In this document: positions 17,289 to 27,051 of the stretch, piece by piece | How the letters are laid out: each line of letters begins with the position of its first letter | Numbering within the stretch: the stretch's first letter is position 1 | Assembly: GCA_021325615.1 (NCBI GenBank) | Contig: JAJPGU010000012.1 | Coordinates: 62,001-126,000, forward strand | DNA: 64,000 nt | Source of the DNA: Nitrososphaerota archaeon | Lineage (GTDB): Archaea > Thermoproteota > Nitrososphaeria > Nitrososphaerales > Nitrosopumilaceae | Direction of reading: 5' to 3' | Notes under the pieces: generated by a model | Databases searched by the model: none | Seen by the model: only the letters and a program-made list of their open reading frames with translations | Told to the model about the DNA's origin: nothing | Made by a program: the position numbers and the translations under genes

Positions 17289-18773
17289 ATGCGGATTTTA
17301 GGCATCGCGATTATTGTGTTGATCCTTTCAAACTCTGTTTCGCTTCTCCCGAACGTCGTACCGGTACTGGCGATGGAGGGCCTCCTGCCCCAATACGAGC
17401 CCATCCAACACGTTTCCTCAAATCCAAATCTCTATGTCTCGGTTGAAAACCCGCTCTTCAAAAATTATTTTGCTGGCCCAATGGTGGTGGAGGTAGTGGT
17501 AAGCGACCCAAACATTAACAGACTTGACGAGGCGTACGGAGAACCACTAGTGACGGTTAACGGCCACAGGCTCAGGCTTGCCCAGGCAACCGACGGGAAC
17601 TGGTACGGGTACTTTGCAGACCGTAACCAAGCCGAGATAGCAGCAAGGACCGCCCCGGTATCAGGCCATGGCCTGAACTTTGGATGGTTCTGCGGGCCGG
17701 ACTCTAATGTGGGCGGCATAGCTGCAGGCCTTTCCTTCTCAGAAACCAAGGGTTTCACCATGGCAAGACAGGCGTTCCTTAGCACCGGCATTGCCTCAAA
17801 CGTCACCTCATCCGACTTGTATTCCAGCGGCTATGTCAAGCCCGCCTCGCCCTTCCTTGCAAACTTTCCAGAAGGCGGGTCACTTGTCAACAACTGCGAC
17901 CTCGGAACCATTACCTCCGTTACAACCCACGTTGCGACAACAACAGAGCATGTTGTAAGGTATAACAAGACACTGAACGCAAACTCCCCGGGGTTTGCAG
18001 CCTCTGCCGCCTATGAGGCGGCATGGCCAATCATCCAGTTGTACGACTTTTCGGCAATTCCAACTCCGGTGGCAGTGGATTATCATGCAGCAGGCGGGGA
18101 TCAAATCGTCAACCTGACATTTGACAGGATACCCTCAAATGAAATTGCGATTGTCAGCAACAGGCCGGACTTTCCACGGGGTGCCCAGGTGCAGGGCGAC
18201 CTAATTGACCCGCAGCTTAACGTCGACCCGACGGACCTAGATTCATGGACGTGGGGTACGTCTCCTTCAAACAATACGCTCTACTACATGGCATTTGATG
18301 ACAACGGCAAGGCAGATTCAGACGGACTACTGGGAACCGGAAGCGCAGTAATGCCCTCGCCTACCTTCACCCAGGCATATGCGATGCAGAATCTGATAGG
18401 AAACCTCACATCTATGATGTTCAACCACAACGGCAGGCTGCTTGAGGACGCAGCGCCTCAGGGTGTCATCGTGGCGGCACTCCAGAGCAATGGCATCCAA
18501 CATCTGTTTCCAGACAGCAACGGCTACATGCGAACGCAGTCCATCAGCGCCTTCTCGATTCCAATTACAGGCCGTGAGATTTCGCCAAATGCGGGAATCT
18601 TTGGAGACTATGACGCCGGAGGGATATCAGACCTGGTGATTTTGAACGACGCACCGCGTGACAAGTCGTTTACAATCACCTACAACGACATATCCTACAG
18701 CATAGTGGTCAAGTTTCATGATGCCACCCTTACCATGGGATGGCCACAGCCTTCCAAGAACGGGACCAAATAA
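17289..18773 (+). CDS. Large secreted protein, unknown function
   Basis: About 494 residues. A hydrophobic signal segment follows the start directly (MRILGIAIIVLILSNSV, then VPVLAM), and no C-terminal anchor is present. TTG codons at 17268 and 17277 extend the frame, but the TATA element TTTTTAATAA (17248-17257) puts the likely mRNA start close to ATG 17289. The mature protein has aromatic and Asn/Gly-rich beta segments (VTVNGHRLRLAQ, NWYGYFAD) and an Asp-rich section (DPQLNVDPTDLDSW, DDNGKADSDG) that could bind calcium. The family is not recognised; surface or S-layer-associated function is likely. Confidence 0.68.
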   Translation: MRILGIAIIVLILSNSVSLLPNVVPVLAMEGLLPQYEPIQHVSSNPNLYVSVENPLFKNYFAGPMVVEVVVSDPNINRLDEAYGEPLVTVNGHRLRLAQATDGNWYGYFADRNQAEIAARTAPVSGHGLNFGWFCGPDSNVGGIAAGLSFSETKGFTMARQAFLSTGIASNVTSSDLYSSGYVKPASPFLANFPEGGSLVNNCDLGTITSVTTHVATTTEHVVRYNKTLNANSPGFAASAAYEAAWPIIQLYDFSAIPTPVAVDYHAAGGDQIVNLTFDRIPSNEIAIVSNRPDFPRGAQVQGDLIDPQLNVDPTDLDSWTWGTSPSNNTLYYMAFDDNGKADSDGLLGTGSAVMPSPTFTQAYAMQNLIGNLTSMMFNHNGRLLEDAAPQGVIVAALQSNGIQHLFPDSNGYMRTQSISAFSIPITGREISPNAGIFGDYDAGGISDLVILNDAPRDKSFTITYNDISYSIVVKFHDATLTMGWPQPSKNGTK

Positions 18774-18815
18774 TGTCTGTCCTTTGTTGATTGGTGAAAA
18801 AACAGTCCTTCTATC

Positions 18816-19850
18816 CTAGGTTACTACCTGCTGCAGCCTTCCTTCCTTTTCGGCATTCTTAATTTCGCGCGCGATCCTGCGCCCCATGCTCATCGGCTCG
18901 TTGTAAAGAAACGCGGAATAGGGCGAACCTTCGACATAGAGGTTCGTGCCGGCAACTATCCTTGATGAGAACTCGAAAGTTGTAAACTTGGCATTCTCGT
19001 CGTAGACGCCCTCGAGGCAGAATGGCCCATTCATCCCTGGAGAAACAAGCCTCCTCGCAGCCTCGACAAACCTCTCGCCCATCGAATAGACCTCGTCAAG
19101 CAGCGACTCTCGGAGGACCAGCGGGCTGTTGCCGACAACATTGAAGGAGGGAATCTTGTCTATGCCAATCTGTTCCTTGGATGGGATTCTCCCAAGGCCA
19201 TCGATATCTGATTCGTACCTCCTGTCCACGCCGAAAAACTCCAGTTTGTCGTCAAGTGGGGAATAGAAGTATTGTAGGTAAGCCGAAACGCCGAAGGCGT
19301 ACTCCTGAAGGTAAAGGTCGGCATCGCCCTTGATTATCCCCTGCACAATAAGTTTGTCCCTCTTTTCCTCGTAGTCGGACTTGGATGTGGCAAGGAAATA
19401 GCCCTTGCCCCCTGCCGCCCCATGTCTCTTGGCAATGACAAGGCCGACAATATCGGACGGGCTTGCCAAGGACCTAGGGATGTGGAGGCTTGACTCTACC
19501 ATGAGCTTCTCCTTCATGTTTCTGTCCGACTCCCATCTGAGTATCCACTTGTTTCCAAAGATGGGGACGTCCAGCGATTCTATCTGCGACGAGTCCATTT
19601 GTGAGATTAATGTGCCATGAGGGATTATGACGGCTTGTCTTTCCTTTAGCCTTGATCTGGTTTTGGGTTCTAGTATCTCCTTAAACGAGTCGACAAGAAC
19701 CAAGTCGTCAATAAATGAAAACCTCCTGTAAAGTCTCTCCCTCTTTTTCTCGCATACCAGCAAGGTGTCAAACCCCTCGTCCTTTGCGCCTTTGAGGACT
19801 TGGAGGGCGCAGTGCGAGCCGAGGGTGGAGATTGTAGTCATACCGCACAT
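18816..19850 (-). CDS. purP: PurP-like ATP-grasp ligase (FAICAR synthesis)
   Basis: Archaeal formate-dependent 5-aminoimidazole-4-carboxamide ribonucleotide ligase family, step 9 of purine synthesis. The N-terminus ISTLGSHCALQVLKGAKDEGF matches the family's substrate-binding start, followed by an ATP-grasp core (AKRHGAAGGKGYF glycine loop, EFSSRIVAGTNLY near the C-terminus with metal/ATP contacts). The frame opens at TTG 19859; ATG 19850 or 19841 is more likely. Archaea often carry two or three PurP paralogs, only some catalytically proven, so specificity is inferred. Confidence 0.86.
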   Translation of the reverse strand: MCGMTTISTLGSHCALQVLKGAKDEGFDTLLVCEKKRERLYRRFSFIDDLVLVDSFKEILEPKTRSRLKERQAVIIPHGTLISQMDSSQIESLDVPIFGNKWILRWESDRNMKEKLMVESSLHIPRSLASPSDIVGLVIAKRHGAAGGKGYFLATSKSDYEEKRDKLIVQGIIKGDADLYLQEYAFGVSAYLQYFYSPLDDKLEFFGVDRRYESDIDGLGRIPSKEQIGIDKIPSFNVVGNSPLVLRESLLDEVYSMGERFVEAARRLVSPGMNGPFCLEGVYDENAKFTTFEFSSRIVAGTNLYVEGSPYSAFLYNEPMSMGRRIAREIKNAEKEGRLQQVVT

Positions 19851-19869
19851 TTTACACAATCGGGGGGAT

Positions 19870-20085
19870 TTATGAGGGTTCCATGTGGTTGGTCGAGATG
19901 AACGCGAAAATCTCGTCTATCATATCCATCGAGAGACTTTTCCTATGCTGCTCCGGGATGCTTTTCAACACAAAATCAATAATGGACTGGTGTTCCGGGA
20001 TATTTCCCTCTTGCATATGTACAGCGTAGAGCGTCATTGCCTGGGATATCAGGGCTGCAATTTTTTCCCGTTCCGTTAGAGACAC
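19870..20085 (-). CDS. Small helical protein, unknown
   Basis: 71 residues from a GTG start (MSLTEREKIAALISQ), predicted all-helical and acidic with two helix pairs. An AT-rich TATA-like stretch on this strand at about 20100-20112 fits the start. It lies 10 bp beyond the frame opening of the purP-like gene on the same strand, so the two are probably cotranscribed, this gene first. No motif is recognised and no function is proposed; operon position is the main support together with clean coding character. Confidence 0.55.
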   Translation of the reverse strand: MSLTEREKIAALISQAMTLYAVHMQEGNIPEHQSIIDFVLKSIPEQHRKSLSMDMIDEIFAFISTNHMEPS

Positions 20086-20245
20086 ACGGTAGTATTCTCA
20101 ATTTTTAATTTGAATTTATTGCCGTGATGACCAACCTTTTGGAGGGAGCATGGTAGCAGGAGAACATGCCAGGGCCATTTATATAATGACGAGCCCGATT
20201 GGCTAAAAAAGGGAAATTATGTAGGGGAATTACACTCTACAGGTA

Positions 20246-21241
20246 ATGTATAAGTACGACCTGAGATTTAGTAGAATAATGAAGCGCCAGATGTCTCCAA
20301 ACCTAGCATATGGTGAGGAAAGTTCTGCCATAGGAAAACTGCTTCAGGTGGAGAAATCGCCACAACTCGTAACTAAACTGGCGGATACTCTGTCCATTCT
20401 GTCAAAAAACGATGCCTTGCTAATCTTTCTTACTGCAAAGGACGGGCTTGCATCTGAACTTGACACCCCGCAAAAGATCGGGTTAACAAAAAAGCAGTAT
20501 TACACTAGACTAAAGCAGCTTGTAGAGTACGGCCTTCTTAACAAGAACGACAACAAGTACTTCCACACTGCGTTTGGAAGCATAATCTACAACAGGCACC
20601 TCTTGGGCCTCGTGGACAGCATGAAGATCTCAAAGGAGCTGGAAATGATTGATCTTCTCAAGCGAAGCTCCAAGTTCAAGACTGACGAAATTTCCAACTT
20701 TGTCGCAAAACTAAACCCTGAGATGGGCCGTGTGGACGGAACTGTAACCTCACACTTTACCGCAGTCGTATCATTTGACTCCATGGTAAGGAAAGTAATC
20801 GAGATGATAGAGTTTGCAGAAAAGGAGATAATTCTTGCTACCAGATTCCAGAACGAGCTCATCATAAACTCGATCCTCAAGAAAGCACAGACAGGGATGG
20901 AGATAAAGATACTTTCAGATGTAGGAATGGTCGAAAACTACTTCCAGTCTGAAAAGGAAAAGATGAAGGTAAACGACAAGAATTCAAAGGAAAGAATGAA
21001 CGTGGTTGCAAACCCCTTCTACCCAGCAAGGATAGAGCGAAGATACGCAAAGGTACCATACTGTATTTTGATAATCGACCAAAAGGCCGTTGGAATGGAA
21101 ATCATAAACAACTACGAGCCTGCCAAGTTCAAGATGGCGATATTTGGAAAGGACGGAGAATTGTCCTCGCAGATTAAGAACGAGTTTGAGGCGCTATGGC
21201 AACACTCTTCAGCCAGCCCTCCAATCGCAAAGAAAGCCTAG
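20246..21241 (+). CDS. Winged-HTH regulator with phospholipase D-like C-terminal domain
   Basis: 331 residues. An N-terminal winged helix (about 45-115: LSKNDALLIFLTA, LTKKQYYTRLKQLVEYGLL) is followed by a linker and a domain (about 165-325) resembling the PLD-like effector domain found in TrmB-type and related archaeal regulators (EKEIILATRFQNELI, GMEIKILSDVG), here without HKD catalytic motifs. That fits ligand sensing rather than hydrolysis. The TATA-like TTTATATAATGA at about 20176-20187 gives a short leader. No target can be named. Confidence 0.78.
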   Translation: MYKYDLRFSRIMKRQMSPNLAYGEESSAIGKLLQVEKSPQLVTKLADTLSILSKNDALLIFLTAKDGLASELDTPQKIGLTKKQYYTRLKQLVEYGLLNKNDNKYFHTAFGSIIYNRHLLGLVDSMKISKELEMIDLLKRSSKFKTDEISNFVAKLNPEMGRVDGTVTSHFTAVVSFDSMVRKVIEMIEFAEKEIILATRFQNELIINSILKKAQTGMEIKILSDVGMVENYFQSEKEKMKVNDKNSKERMNVVANPFYPARIERRYAKVPYCILIIDQKAVGMEIINNYEPAKFKMAIFGKDGELSSQIKNEFEALWQHSSASPPIAKKA

Positions 21242-21292
21242 CAAGTCGACTGGATAGAAACGGTAAAAGACTGCCTAAAGATCAGAGAATTT

Positions 21293-22228
21293 CTAAGGAA
21301 TTCCTGCAATTATTGCACCGATCATCAGGGAGACTTGGCATGCAAAAATGCAGTAACGTATGGAACGCCTGCACCTTCTCAACTCGTTCTTGTCTTGATA
21401 TTTTTTCGATACTGATGCAATCCTTGAAAGCATGAATCCTGTGACGATGATCCCGAGGCCTACTCCTACGGCGCTTATGCCGAGAATCATGTTGGATATT
21501 AGGAATATCGACAGGATTGCAAAGATCGAAGCCACCGTTACAAGTAGGGATTTTTTTACGCCGATGATGATGGGGAATGTCCTCCTACCGTCCTCCTTGT
21601 CGCCCTTCATGTCGCTGATGTCACCAAGTGGGCCTAGGATGAAGTAAAAGCAAAAGGGAATAACTGATGCAAGAAGGCCAAGGTAAGAGAAGCCCCCGGA
21701 TGAAAAGCACCCCATCATGCCTACGAGGAACCCACCTGCTCCAGTTACGGCAGTCTTGACTACAAACATGCTCTTGAGATTGGTTCTCGGGTGGGAATAC
21801 AATACTGCAAGACTCGAGAAGCCAAGTGATGCAATGCCGGTGTAATAGTTGATGGAAAAGGCAAGGATCGTGGAAATGGCAAAGAACGCTAGTGTGTAAT
21901 ATCTTGTCATCCTCTGTCTGGCATCACCAAGGCTGTATACTGTGGCTCTCTTGTTTACTAGGTCAGTCTTGTAGTCTGTGATGTCGTTGTAAAGGTACGT
22001 TGCAAGGGCGAGCAGGTATGCCGAGATGCCTAGCCTGATTGGGACGGTGATGTCCGTTACCTTTCCTCCAGTAACCACCAGATACACCCCCAGGGCGGAA
22101 ACGGCAAAGGCGTAGACGAGGGTCCTAGACCTTATGAGGCTGACAAGCGCGGCTAACCAAAGGCGTATCGTTGCCCCAGCGGGCCTCCTCTGGTATTCAC
22201 AAGCTGCCGTGGATTCTAACCTCCACAA
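21293..22228 (-). CDS. UbiA-family prenyltransferase (ether-lipid type)
   Basis: Membrane prenyltransferase of 311 residues and about eight to nine helices. The two Asp-rich substrate/Mg motifs are clear: NDITDYKTD (81-89) and GDISDMKGDKEDGRR (about 203-217). In archaea this type includes digeranylgeranylglyceryl phosphate synthase, which adds the second C20 chain in membrane lipids; quinone or heme prenylation are the alternatives. The frame begins with TTG 22228 (MWRLEST) and no ATG occurs near the N-terminus, so the start is uncertain. Divergent from aspS across a 270-bp intergenic region. Confidence 0.85.
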   Translation of the reverse strand: MWRLESTAACEYQRRPAGATIRLWLAALVSLIRSRTLVYAFAVSALGVYLVVTGGKVTDITVPIRLGISAYLLALATYLYNDITDYKTDLVNKRATVYSLGDARQRMTRYYTLAFFAISTILAFSINYYTGIASLGFSSLAVLYSHPRTNLKSMFVVKTAVTGAGGFLVGMMGCFSSGGFSYLGLLASVIPFCFYFILGPLGDISDMKGDKEDGRRTFPIIIGVKKSLLVTVASIFAILSIFLISNMILGISAVGVGLGIIVTGFMLSRIASVSKKYQDKNELRRCRRSIRYCIFACQVSLMIGAIIAGIP

Positions 22229-22499
22229 CCCCTGTGTTTAACCAGAACACAAACAAGTAAATATTCTCCATATATGGTAAATAATGACATACATTATAAC
22301 TTTTTGGGGAAGAATGACATCTTTCAAGAAAAAATGTATCACCAGCATTGATTTTTATGAAAATTTCTATGGTTGACAGATTTGTGACACCCAACCCAGA
22401 ACTGTCCCTTATGGGCACAGCAAAACCATAGTACGAAACTCTTACGATACATTTCTACTACCTACGATACACAAATTAACACTATGTAGGGCACATCTG
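22229..22499. other. Divergent promoter region between ubiA-like gene and aspS
   Basis: AT-rich and non-coding in all frames beyond about 20 codons. It holds a direct repeat ACGATACA (near 22444 and 22465) upstream of aspS and TATA-like stretches on both strands (GGTTAAAC on the minus strand near 22235). I see no tRNA-like or riboswitch structure. Confidence 0.4.
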
Positions 22500-23819
22500 A
22501 TGAAACAGATGATAGAGACCGAACTTGGAAATTGGCGGAGAACCGCTTATTCAAAAGATATCTCGCCTTCAATTGAGGGGAAGGATGTAACGGTAATGGG
22601 CTGGGTTTCGAGCGTAAGGGACCATGGAAACCTGGTTTTTGTGATGTTAAACGACAAAGAAGGCGAGATTCAGATTACGGCAAAGGCAGGTGCCTGCCCA
22701 GATGAAATCAGGCAGGCCATTGTAAAACTAAAAGAACACTCGACGATTGCAGTCCGGGGTAACGTCAAACCATCCAACAAGGCACCAAACGGGGCAGAGA
22801 TAGTGCCAGTAGAGATGAGGATATTTTCCGCAGTGGAAAAGATAGCCCCCTTTACCTGGCAGACAAAAACCGTGCCAAACATAGACACTAGGCTTGAAAT
22901 CCGGGCAATTGATCTGCGCCGAAATGTCCTGCAACAGGTCTTTAAGATGCGAGGGCTAGTGCTCAAATCCGTCCGGGACTACCTATGTGAGCAGGGTTTT
23001 CTTGAGGTCAACACGCCGAAGATGATCGCTACAGCCACAGAGGGCGGCGCTGCACTCTTTCCAATCTTTTACTACAACAAGGAGGCATTTCTTGCCCAGA
23101 GCCCGCAGCTCTACAAGGAGCAACTTACGCTGAGCTTCGAGAAGGTCTTCGAGATAGCGCCAATCTTCAGGGCCGAGCCTTCAAGGACAAACCGTCACCT
23201 GTCTGAGGCCATTTCGATAGACCTTGAAGAGGCGTTTGCGGATTACAACGACATCATGAGGCATATTGAAAACATAATCATAAGATCAATTCGCGCGGTC
23301 AACGATTATGTCAAGACACTCAAAGGATCGGAATACAAAGTACCGGATCTACCGTCAAGCATCCCGCAACACTCCTATTCTGAACTTGTCGAGAAAATCA
23401 AGAATGCGGGGGGAAAAATAGAGTGGGGGGATGATCTCTATCCGTCACAGCTGAAGAAGATAAAGGTGGAGGGATTCTACTTTATCAAGGACTGGCCCAT
23501 TGCCCCGAAGCCTTTCTACGTCAAGGCAAGATCCGATGATTCCAGGATTTCTGAGTCATTTGACTTGATGTTTGGTGACCTTGAACTCTCCTCTGGAAGC
23601 ACGAGGATCGAGAGGAGGCACGAGCTTGAGGAGAGGATGAAGAACAAGGGGTTCAAGCTGGACCCCTTTGATTACCACCTACGGGTGTTTGATTATGGGG
23701 TGCCGCCCCATGCTGGATGTGGGATAGGTCTTGAGAGGCTTATGATGGCGCTCACCGGCACAGAAAACATAAGGGACACCACCTTTTATCCAAGGGACGT
23801 CGACAGGCTTACTCCGTAG
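22500..23819 (+). CDS. aspS: Aspartyl-tRNA synthetase, archaeal type, probably non-discriminating
   Basis: Class IIb synthetase of 439 residues: OB-fold anticodon domain (about 20-110), motif 2 FRAEPSRTNRHLSE and motif 3 GIGLERLMMALTG. In the anticodon domain the place of the discriminating Trp (GWVW in Thermococcus) is GWVS and the discriminating Lys loop is replaced by a Pro (KAPNGAE), a pattern reported for enzymes that also charge tRNA-Asn. That fits the gatCAB genes starting 6 bp downstream, which would convert Asp-tRNA-Asn to Asn-tRNA-Asn. Discrimination is inferred from sequence only. Confidence 0.95.
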   Translation: MKQMIETELGNWRRTAYSKDISPSIEGKDVTVMGWVSSVRDHGNLVFVMLNDKEGEIQITAKAGACPDEIRQAIVKLKEHSTIAVRGNVKPSNKAPNGAEIVPVEMRIFSAVEKIAPFTWQTKTVPNIDTRLEIRAIDLRRNVLQQVFKMRGLVLKSVRDYLCEQGFLEVNTPKMIATATEGGAALFPIFYYNKEAFLAQSPQLYKEQLTLSFEKVFEIAPIFRAEPSRTNRHLSEAISIDLEEAFADYNDIMRHIENIIIRSIRAVNDYVKTLKGSEYKVPDLPSSIPQHSYSELVEKIKNAGGKIEWGDDLYPSQLKKIKVEGFYFIKDWPIAPKPFYVKARSDDSRISESFDLMFGDLELSSGSTRIERRHELEERMKNKGFKLDPFDYHLRVFDYGVPPHAGCGIGLERLMMALTGTENIRDTTFYPRDVDRLTP

Positions 23820-23825
23820 TGACAA

Positions 23826-24104
23826 ATGATGGTAGACAGGAAAGAAATAGCACATCTTGGGGACTTGGTCAAGGTTGACCTAAAGGACCCTGAAAAGTAC
23901 ATTGCGCAGGTTGAACAAATCCTGAACTATTTTGAGGGTCTTGACAAGGTTGACTTCAAGTCCGAGAAAACGCTCAGGAACGAAATCCAATACGACGACC
24001 TCAGGGAGGACAAGTACGAAAAGTTTTCAAGCGACGGCAGGCCGCTTGTAGACTTTCTCAAGAAGGCACAGGACAACTTCGTAAGGGCGCCAAAGATGAT
24101 CTAA
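23826..24104 (+). CDS. gatC: Asp-tRNA(Asn) amidotransferase subunit C
   Basis: Small belt subunit of the GatCAB transamidosome, 92 residues, with the typical N-terminal IAHLGDLVKVDL helix, the central EQILNYFEGLDKVD and a C-terminal extended tail (PLVDFLKKAQDNFVRAPKMI) that wraps GatA/GatB. It begins 6 bp after aspS and its TAA is immediately followed by the gatA ATG. Stabilises the complex and has no catalytic residue. Confidence 0.94.
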   Translation: MMVDRKEIAHLGDLVKVDLKDPEKYIAQVEQILNYFEGLDKVDFKSEKTLRNEIQYDDLREDKYEKFSSDGRPLVDFLKKAQDNFVRAPKMI

Positions 24105-25556
24105 ATGAGCCTTGATATCTCCGCAACAGAATATCTCTCGCTTGTACGGGAAGGGGGCCTGTCGGTCGAGGAATTTGTCGCAAAGACGCTTGAAAGGATT
24201 GCCAAGGTGGAGGACAGGCTTCACGCCTTCATCACTATCGACAGCCAGAAATCGGCTGAGAGGGCGCGCGCAATTGACAAGAAGATAAAGGCGGGGGAAA
24301 GGACGGGTGTGCTTGCAGGGATGCCAGTGTCCGTCAAGGACAACATCTGCTCGACTGGGATGCGGACAACATGCGCGTCTAAAATGCTTGAAGGGTTTGT
24401 GCCGCCATACGACGCCACGGTGGTATCTCGGCTCAAGGCAGAGGACGCAATAATTCTGGGAAAGGTAAACCTTGACGAGTTTGCAATGGGCTCTACGACC
24501 GAGTTCTCGTGCTTTGGACCGAGCCGAAACCCGTGGAACACCGACTACGTGCCGGGAGGCTCGTCCGGAGGGAGCGGCGTGTCAGTAAGCGCGCTTGAAT
24601 GCATGGCATCGCTTGGCTCCGATACCGGAGGCTCCGTCCGCAGCCCGGCAAGTTTTTGCTCGGTTGTGGGGCTCAAGCCTACCTACGGCCTTGTAAGCCG
24701 ATACGGCCTGGTCTCATATTCAAACAGTATTGAACAGGTGGGCCCTGTTGCAAGGAGGGTTGAGGACATTGCACTGCTCATGAATGTCATTGCAGGGCAC
24801 GACCCTCATGATGACACCACGGCAAAAAGAAAGCCCGATGACTATGTGCAAGACCTTGACGCCGGAATAAAGGGGAAGAGGATAGGCCTGGTCAAGCAGA
24901 TGGCAGGAGAGGGACTCGAAAAGGAGGTCTCGTCTGCAACAGAGGCCGCCCTTGCACGTCTGCAGGATCTTGGGGCCGAGTGCGTTACGGTATCCCTTGA
25001 TGCAATAGAACACTCGGTCGCCGCATACTATACCATCGCCTCTGCAGAGGCAAGCAGCAACCTTGCCAGGTATGACAACCTCAGGTACGGGTTTGATTTC
25101 GGGAATGAAGGGTACGAATTCAAGGCATACGTGTCAAAGGTGAGGGGCAACTTCGGACCTGAGGTTACGCGAAGGATGCTTCTTGGGGCCTTTGTGCTGT
25201 CCGCCGGATACTATGGCAAGTACTACCTCAAGGCCCAGCAGGTCAGGGCAATGATAAAATCCCAGATAGACGACGCGTTCAAAACGGTAGACCTTCTGGT
25301 ATCGCCCACTATGCCAATCCTTCCATACAAGATAGGGGAGAAAATAGACGATCCCCTCAAACTATACCTCTTAGATATCAACACCATTACTGCCAACCTT
25401 GCTGGAATCCCCGCAATCTCTGTACCTTTTGCAATCTCAAGCGCCGGCCTGCCAATCGGCATGCAGCTGCTGGCAAACTCTTTTGAAGAAAAGGCGCTTT
25501 TGCAGGCGGCCTTTTCGCTCCAGCAGTCAACACGTCTTCCCGGAGTGCCGATATGA
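24105..25556 (+). CDS. gatA: Asp-tRNA(Asn) amidotransferase subunit A
   Basis: Amidase-signature glutaminase subunit, 483 residues, releasing ammonia from glutamine for the GatB reaction. The Ser-cisSer-Lys machinery is visible: Lys in MPVSVKDNIC, the glycine/serine loop GGSSGGSGVSV and the nucleophile region SLGSDTGGSVRSPASF. Starts on the base after the gatC stop and overlaps gatB by ATGA. In Archaea GatCAB is normally used for Asn-tRNA, while GatDE serves Gln-tRNA. Confidence 0.97.
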   Translation: MSLDISATEYLSLVREGGLSVEEFVAKTLERIAKVEDRLHAFITIDSQKSAERARAIDKKIKAGERTGVLAGMPVSVKDNICSTGMRTTCASKMLEGFVPPYDATVVSRLKAEDAIILGKVNLDEFAMGSTTEFSCFGPSRNPWNTDYVPGGSSGGSGVSVSALECMASLGSDTGGSVRSPASFCSVVGLKPTYGLVSRYGLVSYSNSIEQVGPVARRVEDIALLMNVIAGHDPHDDTTAKRKPDDYVQDLDAGIKGKRIGLVKQMAGEGLEKEVSSATEAALARLQDLGAECVTVSLDAIEHSVAAYYTIASAEASSNLARYDNLRYGFDFGNEGYEFKAYVSKVRGNFGPEVTRRMLLGAFVLSAGYYGKYYLKAQQVRAMIKSQIDDAFKTVDLLVSPTMPILPYKIGEKIDDPLKLYLLDINTITANLAGIPAISVPFAISSAGLPIGMQLLANSFEEKALLQAAFSLQQSTRLPGVPI

Positions 25557-26956
25557 CGAAGATAGGGCTTGAAATCCACTGCCAGCTGACTAGGCTTGAA
25601 AGCAAACTCTTCTGTCCGTGCAAGGCAGACTATAGGAATCTTCCGCCAAACACAAACATCTGCCCTGTGTGCGCAGGGCTGCCAGGCTCGCTTCCCATAC
25701 TTAACAAAAAGGCAGTCGAGAAGGCCGCGATGATATCGCTCGCGCTTGACTGCAAGGTTCCAGACAAAATAAGCTTCTTCAGGAAGAACTACTTCTACCC
25801 AGACCTTCCAAAAAACTTCCAGATAACACAGTACAATGCATACGGCCCTACGAGCATCGGCTCAGACGGAGCAGTCCAGATAGAGGGCAAGGAAATCAGG
25901 ATAAGGAGAATACAGCTGGAGGAGGATCCTGGCAGGCTCGTATACGAGGGAAGCTCCGAGAAGACCCAGATAACACTAGTAGACTATAACCGCGCCGGAA
26001 CGCCGCTTGTCGAGATAGTTACGGAACCGGACTTTGAAAACCCCAGACAGGTCCGAATCTTCCTCAATGTCCTTGCAGATCTTGTTGAAAACCTCGGCGT
26101 CTCCGACCCATACCTGGAAGGGGCAATGAGGGTGGACGGCAACATCTCCGTCGGAAGCGGAAACAGGGTGGAGATAAAAAACGTCGGATCGTTTAGGGAT
26201 ATAGAAAAGGCGCTGCACTTTGAAATAACAAGACAGCAGAGCCTCGTTGAACGAAACATCGAGGTTGCTGCAGAGACAAGACACTGGGACGAGGCCAGGA
26301 AAATAACGGTATCGGCAAGGTCAAAGGAGGAGGAGCAGGACTACCGGTACCTTCCGGAGGCAGACATCCCCGTGATATCTATTACAGGGGGCCAGATAGA
26401 AAAACTCCGGACCCAGATGCCTGAGAGCATAATGGCAAAAAGGGAGCGGTATGTCAAAAAGTACGGCATCCCGGCCCAGGTGGCGGAAGTCCTGTCTTCT
26501 GACAAGTTTTACTCTGACCTGTTTGAAAAATCCCACTCGGCGGGCAACGCAAAGGCGATTGCAAACATAATTACCACAGACCTTATGGGTTTTGCCGACA
26601 CGCGGGAGAAAAAGATGGAACTCAAGGTCACACCTAGGCACATTGCAGACCTTGCCGACGCAATAGTAGGCAACAAGCTCACGAGGAACTCTGGCAAGGC
26701 AGCCCTGTACGAGATGATTAAAACAGGAAGGCCCCTTGCCGAGGTCGTATCGAGCCTCGACCTGGGCAACCTTTCCGACGCATCCTCGCTTGAGAAAATA
26801 ATCGACGAGGTCTTCAAGGAGGAGGAAAAGGCGGTAGCGGAGGCCCGCCAGAACCCGTCTACGATAAACTATCTAGTGGGAAAGGTCATGCGGAAGACAA
26901 AGGGCAAGGCAGACCCTGCCATCACCCTTGAGATTCTGAAGAAGCGGCTTTCCTAG
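25553..26956 (+). CDS. gatB: Asp-tRNA(Asn) amidotransferase subunit B
   Basis: 467-residue kinase/transamidase subunit that phosphorylates the tRNA-bound aspartate and transfers ammonia. It has the GatB cradle signature (GLEIHCQL, CPVCAGLPGSLP with a zinc-type CPC...CPVC arrangement, DYNRAGTPLVEIVTEPD) and the C-terminal YqeY/tail domain (about 315-467) that grips the tRNA. ATG overlaps the gatA TGA (ATGA at 25553-25556), implying translational coupling. Ends the aspS-gatCAB operon. Confidence 0.97.
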   Translation: MTKIGLEIHCQLTRLESKLFCPCKADYRNLPPNTNICPVCAGLPGSLPILNKKAVEKAAMISLALDCKVPDKISFFRKNYFYPDLPKNFQITQYNAYGPTSIGSDGAVQIEGKEIRIRRIQLEEDPGRLVYEGSSEKTQITLVDYNRAGTPLVEIVTEPDFENPRQVRIFLNVLADLVENLGVSDPYLEGAMRVDGNISVGSGNRVEIKNVGSFRDIEKALHFEITRQQSLVERNIEVAAETRHWDEARKITVSARSKEEEQDYRYLPEADIPVISITGGQIEKLRTQMPESIMAKRERYVKKYGIPAQVAEVLSSDKFYSDLFEKSHSAGNAKAIANIITTDLMGFADTREKKMELKVTPRHIADLADAIVGNKLTRNSGKAALYEMIKTGRPLAEVVSSLDLGNLSDASSLEKIIDEVFKEEEKAVAEARQNPSTINYLVGKVMRKTKGKADPAITLEILKKRLS

Positions 26957-27051
26957 GAATTACTAGAACCTTGTCATGCATTCCATTTCAATCGGTTAGT
27001 CAATACTAATAATCCTATAATTTATAAGTAGAATTTGTAATTTTTGTATAT